Assembly (NCBI RefSeq): GCF_028583425.1
Contig: NC_072800.1
Coordinates: 94,891,001 to 94,955,000 of the forward strand
DNA from: Eublepharis macularius
Lineage: Eukaryota > Chordata > Lepidosauria > Squamata > Eublepharidae
Reading direction: 5' to 3'
Length of the DNA: 64,000 bases
Shown: positions 1-9,850 of the stretch, piece by piece
Position numbering within the stretch: the stretch's first letter is position 1
Layout of the letters: every line of letters starts with the position of its first letter
Position numbers and translations under genes: made by a program
The notes under the pieces: generated by a model
Told to the model about the DNA's origin: nothing
What the model saw: only the letters and a program-made list of their open reading frames with translations
The model's database searches: none

Positions 1-703
1 ACCAGGATCAGATTAACACCCCCTGACCCTTGAGTCAGCAGGGCCCTCCTTGCACCGAAGGAAAACGCCACTCTGAGTCAAAGGCACCCGCCGGTGGGAT
101 GCCCCCCATAGTGGCACCCCCCCCCAAGAGCGTTAGGTGGTGATTCCCTCAAATGCTGGTGGGCCTTTGGTCTCTTGCATGGACAAAGGAGATGGTCACA
201 TTAACAAAACATCTGGCCCTACCCGTGACCGAGAGCGCAGCCCCGAAAGTAATTCGATAGGGTGTGTGTGTTGGCTCACCCCGCCTGCTTTGACCCCGCA
301 GTTTTGCATCCCCCGCTGCCTTTTCCAGCAGACCGTCTGAAGGAGATCCACTTCCAGGTGGACAAAGGTCCCCATTGGGAGCTGGTGGGACCAAACAAAG
401 CAGAGTTAATGCCGCAAGGTGGCTCTCCCAGCCATGCCGTGACTGGACGGGTTCCCCGCAGAGCAGTGCTGAGGGGCGCTGGGCAATGTGCAGGGGGAGG
501 CCTTCTCTTCTTCAAAGCCCTATATGCCTCGGGTTCCTTCTTGCTAAAGGGTGGCCTCTCTCATTCTGAATCGGTGCAACGGCTACAAGGGCTGTTCTCT
601 CTGCCCTCTCCCAGACCGGTCCGCCCCTGGGCATTCTTCACCATTGGACAGATTTTGTGAAATAGTTTGCAGTTCGGAGGGCATGTTTGCTCCTCATTTC
701 TAG

Positions 704-915
704 GAAGACCTGTCCATCTGTCTTCTTCCTGGAGGGCTTTTACTGGAGTTCGACAGTGCCTCAAGCGGAGGGATTGGAAAGACTGCATGGAGCCTGCTGT
801 ACTGTTTTTGTTGATTTTATGTGCGATAGACTTATTGGTATTTGTGTCTGTTGGCATTTTGTTAGTGGCCCTGAATCTCTGCAGCAAGGAAGGACATAAA
901 TATTCCAATAAATAA
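704..915 (+). CDS. Candidate last exon ending in a transmembrane segment (unidentified)
   Basis: A polypyrimidine stretch and TTTCTAG precede position 704. From there one frame runs to a TAA at 913-915 that overlaps an AATAAA (907-912). The last 43 residues contain a hydrophobic run of about 25 residues (FLLILCAIDLLVFVSVGILL) followed by a short polar tail ending in HKYSNK. That is the layout of a type I membrane protein's final exon. I do not recognise the protein and saw no convincing partner exon upstream; a weak candidate lies near 329-414. It may be chance, since the minus-strand RARRES2-like gene would have to overlap it or end nearby. Confidence 0.25.
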
Positions 916-2433
916 AGGGTCAAACCACAGCTGTTCTGACAATCATGAGGAGCGACTGCCAACTCTTAGCAGCTGGCCTTCCTGGGTACGGGCAGAGGAC
1001 TGCGGGGCACTTCTGCCACCTTTTCTAGTCTCAGGGCTTCCTGAATTTTGGGCTAGGTTTGAGAGACAGATTAGGAACGAGCTGAATTAACCTGAATCCA
1101 GTGGAGACGGAATCCAATGGAGAAAACAATGTAAATTTACTGTGGAAGAAGAGAGTGGGAGAGTGTCAGGGGTGGGGTGTGGGAGAAGCCCTGAAGTCCG
1201 AGCTGGGATGAGTTGGCCACGTAAAGCACTTCGGGGGGGGGGCGGGGCTGTGCTCCACCAAAACATCCGCCACAGTGAATCTGATACTCCTTAAGGAGCC
1301 ACAAAACTCTTGGCTGTTTTTGTTGTAACAGTCTAGCCCTGTGGCTGCCACTTTAGAAGAGCATACAAAGCAAACTGAAGTTTGTTTCAGGAGAGATTCT
1401 GTAACTCAAGCCATGGAATGAAGTTGTCAAGCAGAGGTACTGTTTCACAGGACGAGGCATATTTTTAAATGTACTCTTTGTTCTAAAAAATGTGCAAGGA
1501 ACAAAGAAGCAAATCAGAAACAAACACTGGGCACATGTGCCCTCTTCACTGACCTCCTTTTTTCAGAGTCATTATGTCTGTGATCATTGGGCGGGGGGGG
1601 GTGTTCTCTGACAGTCCATTCTACCACCCCAGGGCTTTACCAGCCCATTTTTTGTTCTGGGGGCTTGACTGACACACAGTGCTGGCCGAGGCAAGAGCTG
1701 GCACCCCTAGTATTTTGCACGCACACGGCATCTTATGGCAAAGCAGCTACGTGTGCCAGGTGTGGGGTGGCGCTGAGGTGTGCCACACAGCTACTTTGCA
1801 TGGCCCAGCCCAGTTCCAGTGTGATGTTCTCCCAGTCCCACAAGGGAGTTCTTGTGCCTCCTGGATTCATGCTGAAACCCAAGCCCGGGGCTGCATGGCT
1901 GGTGCTGGTGTGGACTAAGGCAGTTACAGACCCCATGGAGAGGGAAAGCCCTTAGGCTTCTGGGCACAGGATTCCCAGAGAGGAAACTCAGCTTTGTCAA
2001 GGGCTTAGTCGGGCGTGGCTGGCACCTGTGGGGCCAGCATTAGGAAAGCCTTATGAGGGTCAAGCCCAGGGTGGCATGAAGAAAACAAAACCAGGTCTCA
2101 GAACTCCAAGCAAAGAGACGGGAAGGAGCTGAGTCCCGGCACCGGATTCAGAGGCGGGGGAAGGGGAGCATTCCGAGGAGGGGCCGGCGCCCAGGGCGCA
2201 TCGACGGGCAGCTGACCCCTGTGGGGGTGGGGGCAGACTCGAAACGGACCCGCCGCCAGCCAGTCTGCGGCCCCTCCCTGCTTCCGTTCGGGAGTGCTGC
2301 GCCACTCGCTCCAGACTCCGCGGGGCAGACGGGCAGGCCTCAGGGCCTCCCTCCCTGGTCCGTGCCGCTTCCCTCCGGAAGGCCCTGAGACGGCATCCCC
2401 CCCACCCCCCACCCCCCGGTGTGGCACACTCGC

Positions 2434-2598
2434 CTCTTCCATGCTCTCCGTCATGGTTTGCTTCTTAAAGACGAACTTCACGTGGCTCTTGTTATGGAAG
2501 TCATCCAGCACCATCTCCAGAGCCCTGCTTGGCAGGGGCGAGGGGCTCACGCCCGCCAAGGCCAGGAGGCCCCAGCACAGCACAAGCAGCGGCTTCAT
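2434..2598 (-). CDS. RARRES2: First coding exon of a chemerin-like gene (RARRES2), partial
   Basis: Read on the minus strand, the ATG at 2598-2596 opens a 55-residue exon. Residues 1-20 are a clear signal peptide (MKPLLVLCWGLLALAGVSPS). The following ALEMVLDDFHNKSHVKFVF matches the N-terminal cystatin-like helix and first strand of chemerin (human LQVALEEFHKHPPVQWAF), and QTMTESMEE matches the human ETSVESAVD stretch. Chemerin is a secreted chemoattractant and adipokine, cleaved at its C-terminus to activate CMKLR1 (known for the family). The exon seems to end at 2434 before GCGAGT, a GC-type donor; a GT donor four bases further is the alternative. Later exons were not found and probably lie left of the window. 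A (GGA/GGC)n tract in the 5' UTR lies just upstream. REPIN1-like gene B lies downstream, as in mammals, which supports the call. Confidence 0.72.
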
Positions 2599-2632
2599 CC
2601 TCCTCCTCCTCCTCCTCCGCCGCCGCCTCCTC
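2599..2632 (-). repeat. GGA/GGC trinucleotide repeat in the 5' UTR of the chemerin-like gene
   Basis: On the plus strand this reads as CTC repeats and then CGC repeats, directly upstream of the minus-strand ATG. Reading through it in frame gives a poly-arginine run, but the signal peptide begins after it, so it is most likely untranslated leader. Confidence 0.6.
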
Positions 2633-3427
2633 TCTGCCCTGGGGTCCGCTCCCCCGGCCAGCCCCAGGCAAACTCCCCGCTGCTGATCTTGGTCAGTCAT
2701 TAACTTCTTCCCCCGGGAGATGCCCCAACCACAGCCCCATCTCTCGCCCGGCCCTCTGCCCTCTCCAATGGTGGCGGGGAAAGGGCGAGCAAAGGGCAGT
2801 CTGGGGGGGGGGAGGTAGAAATGCTGGAATGAATAACAATCCGTTTAACGGAAAAACTCTATATTTACACATGTGGGGAAGAAATGTCAGGGAGGCAGCC
2901 CGGCTCTGCTCGTCTCCCAAGTTCAAGGAGCTCAGCGCAGAAGAGCCGCTCCCTGGCAGAACTGTGGACAGTGCTGGGCTTAGAAGAGGGGGAACTTCAA
3001 AGGAAGTACAGCGGGTGGCCCCGCACGGCTAACACGGAGAGAACAGGGACAACCCCCCGCCCCCCCCCCCCCGAGGACTCGGCCTTGACTTCTTTGGGGG
3101 AGACGGAAACAAGAAAGAGGAAACAAAATGCATCATCATCATCAAGTCAAAAATATGCCACCCTTGCCTGTCCCCCATTTCTGTGGAAAGACGTTTTCAT
3201 GCTACGCAGGGGGCTGAAAGAGCTCCTGGTCCGCTGAAATGGCCGCTCCACCAACCTGGACCCTTCCCACTTATCCACAGCCTTCATCTGCCAGCTTAAC
3301 TGGCTCTATTTCCCCTGAGAAGGGGGATTCCGTCCCCCAACATTTATGGGTAGCATTTAATGAGACTATTTACTTAAAGATTATTTGCCATTCACTTACA
3401 AGTTCAAAGCCAACCGTATCCAACAAT

Positions 3428-3655
3428 CACTGGTGCTGGTTGGTTGTGCTGTCAAGTCGTACCTGGCTTATGGCGACCCCTGCTGGGGTTTTCAAGGCAA
3501 GAGACTAACAGAGGTGCTTTTGCCATCGCCTGCCTCTGCATAACAGACCCTAATCTTCCTTGCTAGTCTCCCCTAGCTAAGGCCTACCGTGCTTAGCTTG
3601 TGAGATCTGATGAGACCGGGCTAGCCTGGGCTAGCCAGATCAGGGCAGCCAGCAA
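3428..3655 (-). repeat. 5S-rRNA-derived SINE (Sauria type)
   Basis: On the minus strand the head contains AGATCTCACAAGCTAAGCAC, closely matching the internal control region of 5S rRNA (GATCTCGGAAGCTAAGCAGG). The tail carries the CCTTGAAAACCCCAGCAGGG and GTCGCCATAAGCCAGGTACG motifs and then GACTTGACAGCAC, as in lizard SINEs mobilised by an RTE/Bov-B LINE. It is a SINE, not a 5S gene, because only part of the 5S sequence is present and it is fused to the tail. A separate remnant of the same tail lies at about 10,676-10,712. Confidence 0.7.
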
Positions 3656-3690
3656 TAATTAAAAAGCATAAAACAATTATGTCCCCAAGA

Positions 3691-3894
3691 ACTAGGGTTA
3701 CCAACTTCCCAATGGGGCCTGGAGTTCTTCCAGAATTACAACTCCAGGGTAGAGAGACCAGTTCCTCTGCAGGCATTGGCAGCTTAGGAGACTGGACTGT
3801 ATGGCATTAGCCCTCTCTCTGAGGCCCCTCCCCTCCCCAGGCTCCACCCCCAAATCTCCAGGAATTTCCCAACACAGGGTTGGAAATCCTACCA
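3691..3894. repeat. Non-autonomous repeat with TAGGGTTNCCAAC-like inverted ends
   Basis: The left end reads TAGGGTTACCAACTTCCC and the right end, inverted, reads TAGGATTTCCAACCCTG. The body has the CTCCAGG and AATTACAACTCCAG segments seen again in the repeat at 8,219-8,506. Imperfect inverted ends suggest an old MITE-like DNA element; I could not see a clear target duplication. Confidence 0.45.
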
Positions 3895-4324
3895 AGAACT
3901 CATGAGTAGTCATCAAATCTACAAGATGAGAATCCCGTGAATCACCCAGCAGCACAAAAGATATGGACCAGCGCCATCACATACCGCAGCAATCTAAACT
4001 ACAAAGGGGGTGGGGGAAGAGCAGCAGGTAACTAATTAGTCAAGAGCCCCCAGGCTAGAAGGCGCGGAGCACAAAGGCTGGGAGGCATGAAGCACAGCAA
4101 GATTCTCTCAGAAAAGTGTCCAGAACCTTGGTGCCACCACTGAGAAAGCTCTGCCCCATATTCTTGCTTCTGACAGCAGAGAACAACTTGAGGGGGAGAG
4201 CTTGAAACACCCCAGATGCTATTTGCTGACAGTCTCACCTAGTGTGGCCTCCGGCACACTTTACAGTGGCATTTCTGATCTCTGCTACGCATAGTGAAGA
4301 TAGTTGCAGGTGGCTAGCAGTGTT

Positions 4325-4497
4325 GGTCTGCAGTAGAAGTGCAAGACTCGAGCCCTGTTGCACCTTAGAGACCAACAAGATTTCCAGGGTATGAGCTCTT
4401 GAGGGTCAAAGCTCCCTTCATCTGACGAAAGGAGCTTTGACTCTGGAAAGCTCATACCCTCAAAATCTAGTTTGTCTCTAATGTGCAACTAGAATCT
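4325..4497 (+). mobile_element. Palindromic Penelope-type repeat with hammerhead-like core
   Basis: The outer arms (GTTGCACCTTAGAGACCAAC near 4,357 and its imperfect inverse near 4,484) belong to a common repeat whose usual start reads CAAGAGTCCAGTAGCACC. The centre, 4,387-4,459, holds CTGACGA (4,422-4,428) and GAAA (4,446-4,449) around a short stem, flanked by GGGTATGAGC and GCTCATACCC, which pair perfectly. Related palindromes lie at 6,000-6,134, 48,205-48,372 and 63,362-63,525. Penelope-like elements are known to carry hammerhead motifs in their pseudo-LTRs; assignment to that group is inference from the core. Confidence 0.55.
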
Positions 4498-5999
4498 AAT
4501 CAAGCAGTGAAGAGTGACATCACCCACGGCTGGGTAAGCGAGTGTCCTGATCCTGAAATGCAAATAACTGGAATTGTAACATTCAGACGCCTTCGAATAT
4601 TCATGTTCCCAGTAATGGCAGCCCAGGTCTTTAGTTCCAGGGATGCTTTTCTTTCTCCCCTTACGAAAATTTCCAAACCTGCTCAGTCAAGAAGTCCACC
4701 TTCACTTCTTCCTGGTGGTCACCTTGTGAAGGAAAGAAGCCCTATTTAGTAATACGGACATTAGGGAATTTGTTTGCACTTTGCTTTTTTCAGGAATCCG
4801 TCACTGTGTTTGATCTACAAAGCAAGCAGCATTCCACCCGGGACTGCACAAACAAACAAACCAGCCCGGAGCCTCCTGTTTTCCCACACTGCTGGCCAGA
4901 CTCCTCGCTCATGGACTTGCTCATCGTGGGGTTGGGGGGTGGGGGGCAGTCAGGCTGACGCTGTCCAGTTCCATCTTTTCTCCTTCCCTTCCACAGCTGG
5001 TGCCAGCGATGGTAAAGCAGAAGGTCTTTACTCCGGCTTCTTTTATAGCAGGACTCCAACTAGTTGATTTTAGAAAGGGTCCTGGCTAGTACATGAAAAA
5101 AGGCTCGTGTGCCAGGCGGTCCTCAGCATGAGATACCACCACGAGCCCCAGGCCAGCTGCATCCCTCAAAGAAGACGCGGCTGCATGCGCTGGCAGTGTA
5201 TACGCACGTCCAGAAACGGCAGCCACCAGGCACAGGGCCTTGACAAAGAGTGTGCCTGGCTGCGGAACAGTCTTCCTTCAGAAGTCAGGAATTGCAGCTC
5301 CACATGGCTGTCCCCAAAGGGCTGCGATCCACAACTTTTCAGCCTGACATTTGGAGTGCGAGATCTGGCTCGGTTCCTCAAGTGGGCAATGTGGAGGCTG
5401 TTATTTGGGGGCATTTCTGTTTTGTAAGAACGTTCTACTGTTTTTATTGTTCTAAGTTGTTTTGAGAAATATTTCGAACTATCTAGTGCATTTATCTCAC
5501 CCAAGGGTGGAACACATGGTTCTCACTTCTCCACTTTGTCATCACAACAACATAACATTCCTTCATTGCACAGCCAGGCACCGGAGTCCACTGCCCACAG
5601 AATGACTTTGTTTTGCTCACTGCCTCGACCTTACGCTGATGATGTTAGCAGAGTCGCAAAGGATGCAGTGACGCACGCGTGTGAGCCTCGGCTACAGACA
5701 GAATGTGCGTGCGTGAGGAGAGAAAATGTACTCTCAGAGTCTTGGCTGAGCTGTAGAAAAGTTGTTCATTTATTGTTGGAATTCCATACAAGATAGCAGA
5801 GGGAAGAGGGAGACCTCTTTCTAGCTGTCTAGTCTACGGATGCCAGTGGGTGGTAGGATGGGATCTCCTGCATCCATGGCGGCAAGGTGGAGAAGAGAGT
5901 GCAAGTACCGACAAAGAGAGGGAAATGAGCTGCAAAAAGAGGAAGTCCCTGAGTATACATTCTACACATCAAAGGATAGCGACAGGACAGTAAGATATG

Positions 6000-6134
6000 G
6001 GTGCGATAGCACCTTAAAGATCAACTAGATTTCCAAGGCTTCAAAGCTCCCTTTGACTCTCGAAAGCTCATACCTTGGAAATCTAGTTGGTATTTAAGGT
6101 GCTATTGGACCTGGATCTTGTTCTTCAACTGCAG
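6000..6134. mobile_element. Palindromic Penelope-type repeat, second copy
   Basis: The arms CACCTTAAAGATCAACTAGA (starting about 6,010) and their inverse TCTAGTTGGTATTTAAGGTG pair over about 29 bases. The centre keeps CTTTGACTCTCGAAAGCTCA but has lost the CTGANGA side, so the ribozyme-like core is incomplete. Confidence 0.5.
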
Positions 6135-6427
6135 ACGGACACGAATACCCACCCGAAACTGTCAACAGGAGAAGAGAAAGCAAGACAAGCAGATTCCTGA
6201 CCTTTCTGTCTTTCTGACCCCCCTGAAACCTGAGAAAGGAGCAGCCGCATCTCCGTTCCTCCTCTCCTTGCAGGGGACTGGATGCTCCCAGGGTCCCTTC
6301 CGACTGCATGAAGTGGGTCATGCAGAGAGATGGCGATTGATCCAAGGCCTCCCCGTAATACAGAGACTATCTACATCCAGCTGCCCGCAAGCTGCCTTCA
6401 AACTTTAAAAATGTTATTACGTTTATA

Positions 6428-6739
6428 CAGGGCTTTTTTTCAGCTGGAACACGGTGGAATGGAGTTCCGGCCGGAGGGCAATCTCAACTCCCCTCTGCCT
6501 GGAGATCAGGGGGCGGGGCCACCAGCCATGTGACCATTATCACCGAGGGTGATTTAAACTTTTAAAAACTCCCCCCCCTTGTTCCAGCTGACCCAAAGTG
6601 ATGTCATTGGCCCTGGGAGCATGCGTGCACTTTGCACGCGCGCATGTGGTACCAGGGGCACCACCTCCCGCCAAGAGTTGCCCCCTGTGCTGGCAACCCG
6701 CTGAGTTCCACTGCCTCTTTTCCCAGAAAAAAAGCCCTG
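6428..6739. mobile_element. hAT-type MITE with perfect 8-bp target duplication
   Basis: The element starts CAGGGCTTTTTTTC and ends GAAAAAAAGCCCTG, a 14-bp terminal inverted repeat. It is flanked on both sides by CGTTTATA (6,420-6,427 and 6,740-6,747). An 8-bp duplication and C/T-rich short TIRs are characteristic of the hAT superfamily. At 312 bp with no reading frame it is non-autonomous. Confidence 0.85.
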
Positions 6740-6747
6740 CGTTTATA

Positions 6748-6830
6748 GTCAGCCTTTCTCACTGAGACTCAAAGCAGATTACACGGTGTAAGTCAATGTG
6801 ATCAGTAGAATGAGACGTCTAATAAGCTAT
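6748..6830 (-). repeat. LINE-like 3' tail fragment
   Basis: This stretch (AGTCAGCCTTTCTCACTGAG and onward) is the inverse of the tail at 10,335-10,490 (GATCCGCCTTGAGTCTCACT). Both are copies of a common squamate L2/CR1-like tail. Beyond 6,830 to 7,370 I see nothing recognisable. Confidence 0.4.
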
Positions 6831-7378
6831 GTGCCAGGACTAGGATATTAGACATGATACAAAATTCAGATACAATAAAAATGGTATTACAATGAAGAAA
6901 AATAGTTTTACGTCAGAAAATAATGCAGGGACAGCAGGATAATACATACAGCAAATGGACAATACATCCTGTACCCAGTGGAATAGTCCACAGTCCCTTT
7001 CTAAGAGCCTTCCTGAACCACCCGGTTACAGCAGGGGTACTCTGGGTGCCGGGATGCCAGCGCAGGGCAGGTGGGAGGGTGAGGAAGGAGGGTTGGAGGG
7101 GGCAGGCCCCCTACTTCCCCCCAGCTCTACCAGCCTTCATTCCCTGTGGCAGCAGCTGGTTTAAGGTGGCAGCCGCTTGGCTGCCGCATGCCCCAAAGAG
7201 CAATGGCCTTGCTCCCTTTCCAGGAACGTGAGGCAGGTACAGCACGGAGCCTGGAGCCAGGTGGGGCCTGGAGATCTCCCAGACTTACAGCGGATCGCCA
7301 CACTACAGAGGTCAGTTCCCCGGAAGCCACTGCCTGCTTCAGAGGATGGCCTCTGTGGTGTTCTACCCCACTGAGAGT

Positions 7379-7505
7379 GATTCCGCACACGTTGGATAAT
7401 GCACTTCCAATCCTCTTTATAGATCGTTTGGAACAGATTTTTTTGTATGTGGAACAAAAAATCCACCTCAAACGATTGATAAAGTGCATTGAAAGTGCAT
7501 TCTCT
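7379..7505. mobile_element. Palindromic MITE
   Basis: The left half starts TGATTCCGCACACGTTGGAT and contains AATGCACTTCCAATCCTCTT. The right half contains its inverse (AAAGTGCATTGAAAGTGCAT). The two halves pair over about 50 bases around a short AT-rich loop near 7,445-7,452. The outer right end is not seen, so the copy is probably truncated on that side. No coding capacity. Confidence 0.55.
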
Positions 7506-7718
7506 CTCTCTTCCCCAACCCCACCATTGTCAGTGTTGTGTGCTGGTCGAGCTTCTATCACAAACGAGGCTCCTGAAGTCTGCGTTGTCACTGGTTGTTT
7601 AGTGCCGGCAGCAGCCAGTCGAAACAGCACAATAAAGACCAATCGCTATGCTGTAAATAGGCTACAATGCATACAGTTGGTGCAAACAAGGGCTTCTAGT
7701 TAAGTGATTCTTATGGGG

Positions 7719-7839
7719 TGTTAACAAAGCCGGGGCGTGGTTCGGGGGCTGAAGTTGTGTATAAATATTCGCAGCCCGTGTTTCAGAGATGTTCCTGCTG
7801 AATAAAGAGCTTATGGGAGTCTGAACCTGCTAGTTAACA
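7719..7839 (+). mobile_element. Possible solo LTR of an unidentified LTR element
   Basis: The 121-bp stretch begins TGTTAACAAAGCC and ends CTAGTTAACA, so it has TG...CA ends with a 7-bp terminal inversion. Inside are a TATAAATA box (about 7,759) and AATAAA (7,801-7,806) in the order expected of an LTR. No matching target duplication is visible and no internal region is present. The family cannot be told, and the call is tentative. Confidence 0.3.
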
Positions 7840-8218
7840 GTCAGGCTCCGTCCCAGACCTTCAGGGATTTCCCAACCTGAAGCAGCCAATGTAGGAAGGA
7901 GTCAAATCTGGGAACCGTGACCAGAACAGCCTCAAGGGACATGTCTGACTGCTGCGCGTGGTTACTGAACCAATGAATATCACTGTTCTAGTATAACCGC
8001 CTTATTACTTTTATTTAAAAGGCCCTTCTGAACAATTCTGTTGGGCATAGTTTGTGGAATGAGAGAAGTATGAGAGTCTTCCAGACTGCCCTAGGCAGGC
8101 CATGCCTTGCACCCACTGGCCAGAGTCTGCAAAGAGGGCTCGCCTCTAAGAAAGTGGGCCTGTGGCACTCTGACCATCTTCACAGGGGAGAGCTGCTCTC
8201 CTCCTTGGAATTGGCTGT

Positions 8219-8506
8219 GGTTGCCAACTGCAAGCTGGGAAATCCCTGGAGACGGGGGGTGGTGCCAGGCGGGGGAGGGCAACTCAGTGGGGAATGCAAT
8301 GCCATAGAATTTGGGTGGCCAATTCCAGCTTGGGAGATTTGAGGGCAGTGCCTGGGGAGGGAACCCAGCAGGGTGTGATGCTGCAGACTACATTGCCTGA
8401 TGCGGCTTTTTTTCCTCTCCAGGGGAACTGATCTTTCTAGTCTGGAGATCAGTTGTGATTTCAGGAGAAGGCCAGACTTCACCTGGAGGATGGCAACCCC
8501 ACTCTG
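8219..8506. repeat. MITE-like repeat with GGTTGCCAAC inverted ends
   Basis: The left end GTGGTTGCCAACTGCAAGCT and the right end CACCTGGAGGATGGCAACCC form imperfect inverted ends. The middle contains CTGGAGATCAGTTGTGATTT, a segment common in lizard repeats. It is related to the repeat at 3,691-3,894. Confidence 0.45.
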
Positions 8507-8540
8507 AAGTAGTCCTTTTCTCCAGGGGAACTGACCTCTC

Positions 8541-8775
8541 TAGCCAGTTTGGTGTAGTGGTTAAGAGCGGCAGGACTCTCATCTGGAGAGCTGGGTTTGA
8601 TTCCCCACTCCTCCGCGTGAAGCCAGCTGTCAGTCACAGCTCTCTCAGCCCCACCCACCTCACAGGGCGATTGTTGTGGGGATAATAACAGCTTACTTTG
8701 TAAACCACTCTGAGTGGGCGTTAAGTTGTCCTTAAGGGCAATATATAAATTGAATGTTATGATATTATCAGTTGT
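8541..8775 (+). repeat. tRNA-derived squamate SINE
   Basis: The box A region TTGGTGTAGTGGTTAAGAGC and the box B region GGTTTGATTCC sit 40 bases apart, as in a tRNA-type pol III promoter. The body continues through CCACCTCACAGGGCGATTGT to the tail GGGCAATATATAAATTGAAT followed by a short A/T run. Near-identical copies lie at 58,645-58,900 and 61,398-61,632. Confidence 0.8.
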
Positions 8776-9001
8776 CGTCCTCCCGAGAGAACTCCAGGGG
8801 CACGTGCTGGCAGAGCTTCTAGCCCACCACCACCAGCCTAGAGCAACATCTCCTGTGAAACGTCACTGTATTGGTTCCCGTGTAAATAAATAATAATGAT
8901 AAGCAAGTTTCTGTGTTTATTTCTACATATTAATGGTAGAGGGTTGTGTATTGGCTACAGTGGGTTTAAAGGCAGGCCCCTGAAGCCAGGGGGCTGGACG
9001 G

Positions 9002-9661
9002 GTGAGTGGAAGATGCACAGTTGTGCAGGAGGGAAAGCCTGAGAGAACCTGTGGGCATGACAAAGGAATTACTGATCAGATGGGAAAGCTTATGAAAAAG
9101 CATAACCTTCAAGCAGTATTCAGACCCACCCGAAAAATACAACAGATGCTACGATCAGCAAAAGACAGTAGAGACCCCCTCACCTCTGCAGGAGTATACC
9201 GTATACCCTGCAGCTGTGGACAAGTGTACATCGGGACCACAAAGCGTAGCATCCAGACAAGAATTAAAGAACATGAAAGACACTGCAGACTTGGACAACC
9301 TGAAAAATCAGCAGTGGCTGAACATAGCCTAACTCAAACAGGGCACAGTATCTTATTCCAGGACACCAAAATACTGGACAACACTTCCAACTACTTTGTC
9401 AGACTGCACAGGGAAGCCATTGAAATTCACAAGCATAAGCAAAACTTCAACAGGAAAGAAGAAACCTTAAGAATGAACAGAGCATGGTTTCCAGTTCTGA
9501 AAAACACCAGGCTAACAAAACACTCTATACTCGACAATAGCCCTGCAGAGAAGATTAGCACATCAAGCCCCAATCCATATGCAAAAGAACCTCCTCAGGA
9601 TACAGTGAAGCCTCCCGCCATTAGCATTCCACACCCTGGGAAACTCTTACAGGATGACTGA
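9002..9661 (+). CDS. GIY-YIG endonuclease part of a Penelope-like retroelement
   Basis: An open frame of 219 codons. Residues about 62-115 form a GIY-YIG nuclease domain: GVYRIPCSCGQVYIGTTKRS, then the R-x3-H helix (IQTRIKEHER), then HSLTQTGHSI. The CxC pair before the catalytic VYIG is typical of the endonuclease linked to Penelope-like reverse transcriptases. No reverse transcriptase is seen upstream, so this is a 5'-truncated insertion, the usual state of such copies. The frame is unbroken over the nuclease, suggesting modest age. The first 15-20 residues are probably not element sequence. The 3' pseudo-LTR follows at 9,690-9,850. Confidence 0.75.
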   Translation: MSGRCTVVQEGKPERTCGHDKGITDQMGKLMKKHNLQAVFRPTRKIQQMLRSAKDSRDPLTSAGVYRIPCSCGQVYIGTTKRSIQTRIKEHERHCRLGQPEKSAVAEHSLTQTGHSILFQDTKILDNTSNYFVRLHREAIEIHKHKQNFNRKEETLRMNRAWFPVLKNTRLTKHSILDNSPAEKISTSSPNPYAKEPPQDTVKPPAISIPHPGKLLQDD

Positions 9662-9689
9662 GCTCAACCCCACCCCTCCTGAGTAAATA

Positions 9690-9850
9690 CAAATGACCTG
9701 CCTACATCTTTTCCACACTGTGACACTGAGAGATCTCTGTCTTTTGGTGCTACACCTCTGAAGATGCCAGCCACAGCTGCTGGCGAAACGTCAGGAACTA
9801 CAATGCCAAGACCACAACAATACAGCCCGGAAAACCCACAACAATCATCT
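9690..9850 (+). mobile_element. 3' end of the Penelope-like element with hammerhead-like core
   Basis: CTGAAGA (9,758-9,764), a 6-bp stem (GCCAGC 9,766-9,771 with GCTGGC 9,779-9,784) and GAAAC (9,785-9,789) match the hammerhead core. After it, ACGT (9,88-91 of this block, i.e. 9,788-9,791) is self-complementary, as in the minimal dimer-forming hammerheads described for these elements. The block ends TACAGCCCGGAAAACCCACA. A minus-strand copy lies at 52,183-52,390. Confidence 0.65.

Noticed and set aside
2098-2700. Poly-arginine N-terminal extension of the chemerin-like exon
   Set aside because: The run comes from a GGA/GGC repeat upstream of the ATG that starts a clean signal peptide. It is more likely 5' UTR. 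The frame after 2,434 is intron.
3428-3655. Possible 5S rRNA gene
   Set aside because: Only part of the 5S control region matches, and it is fused to a SINE tail.
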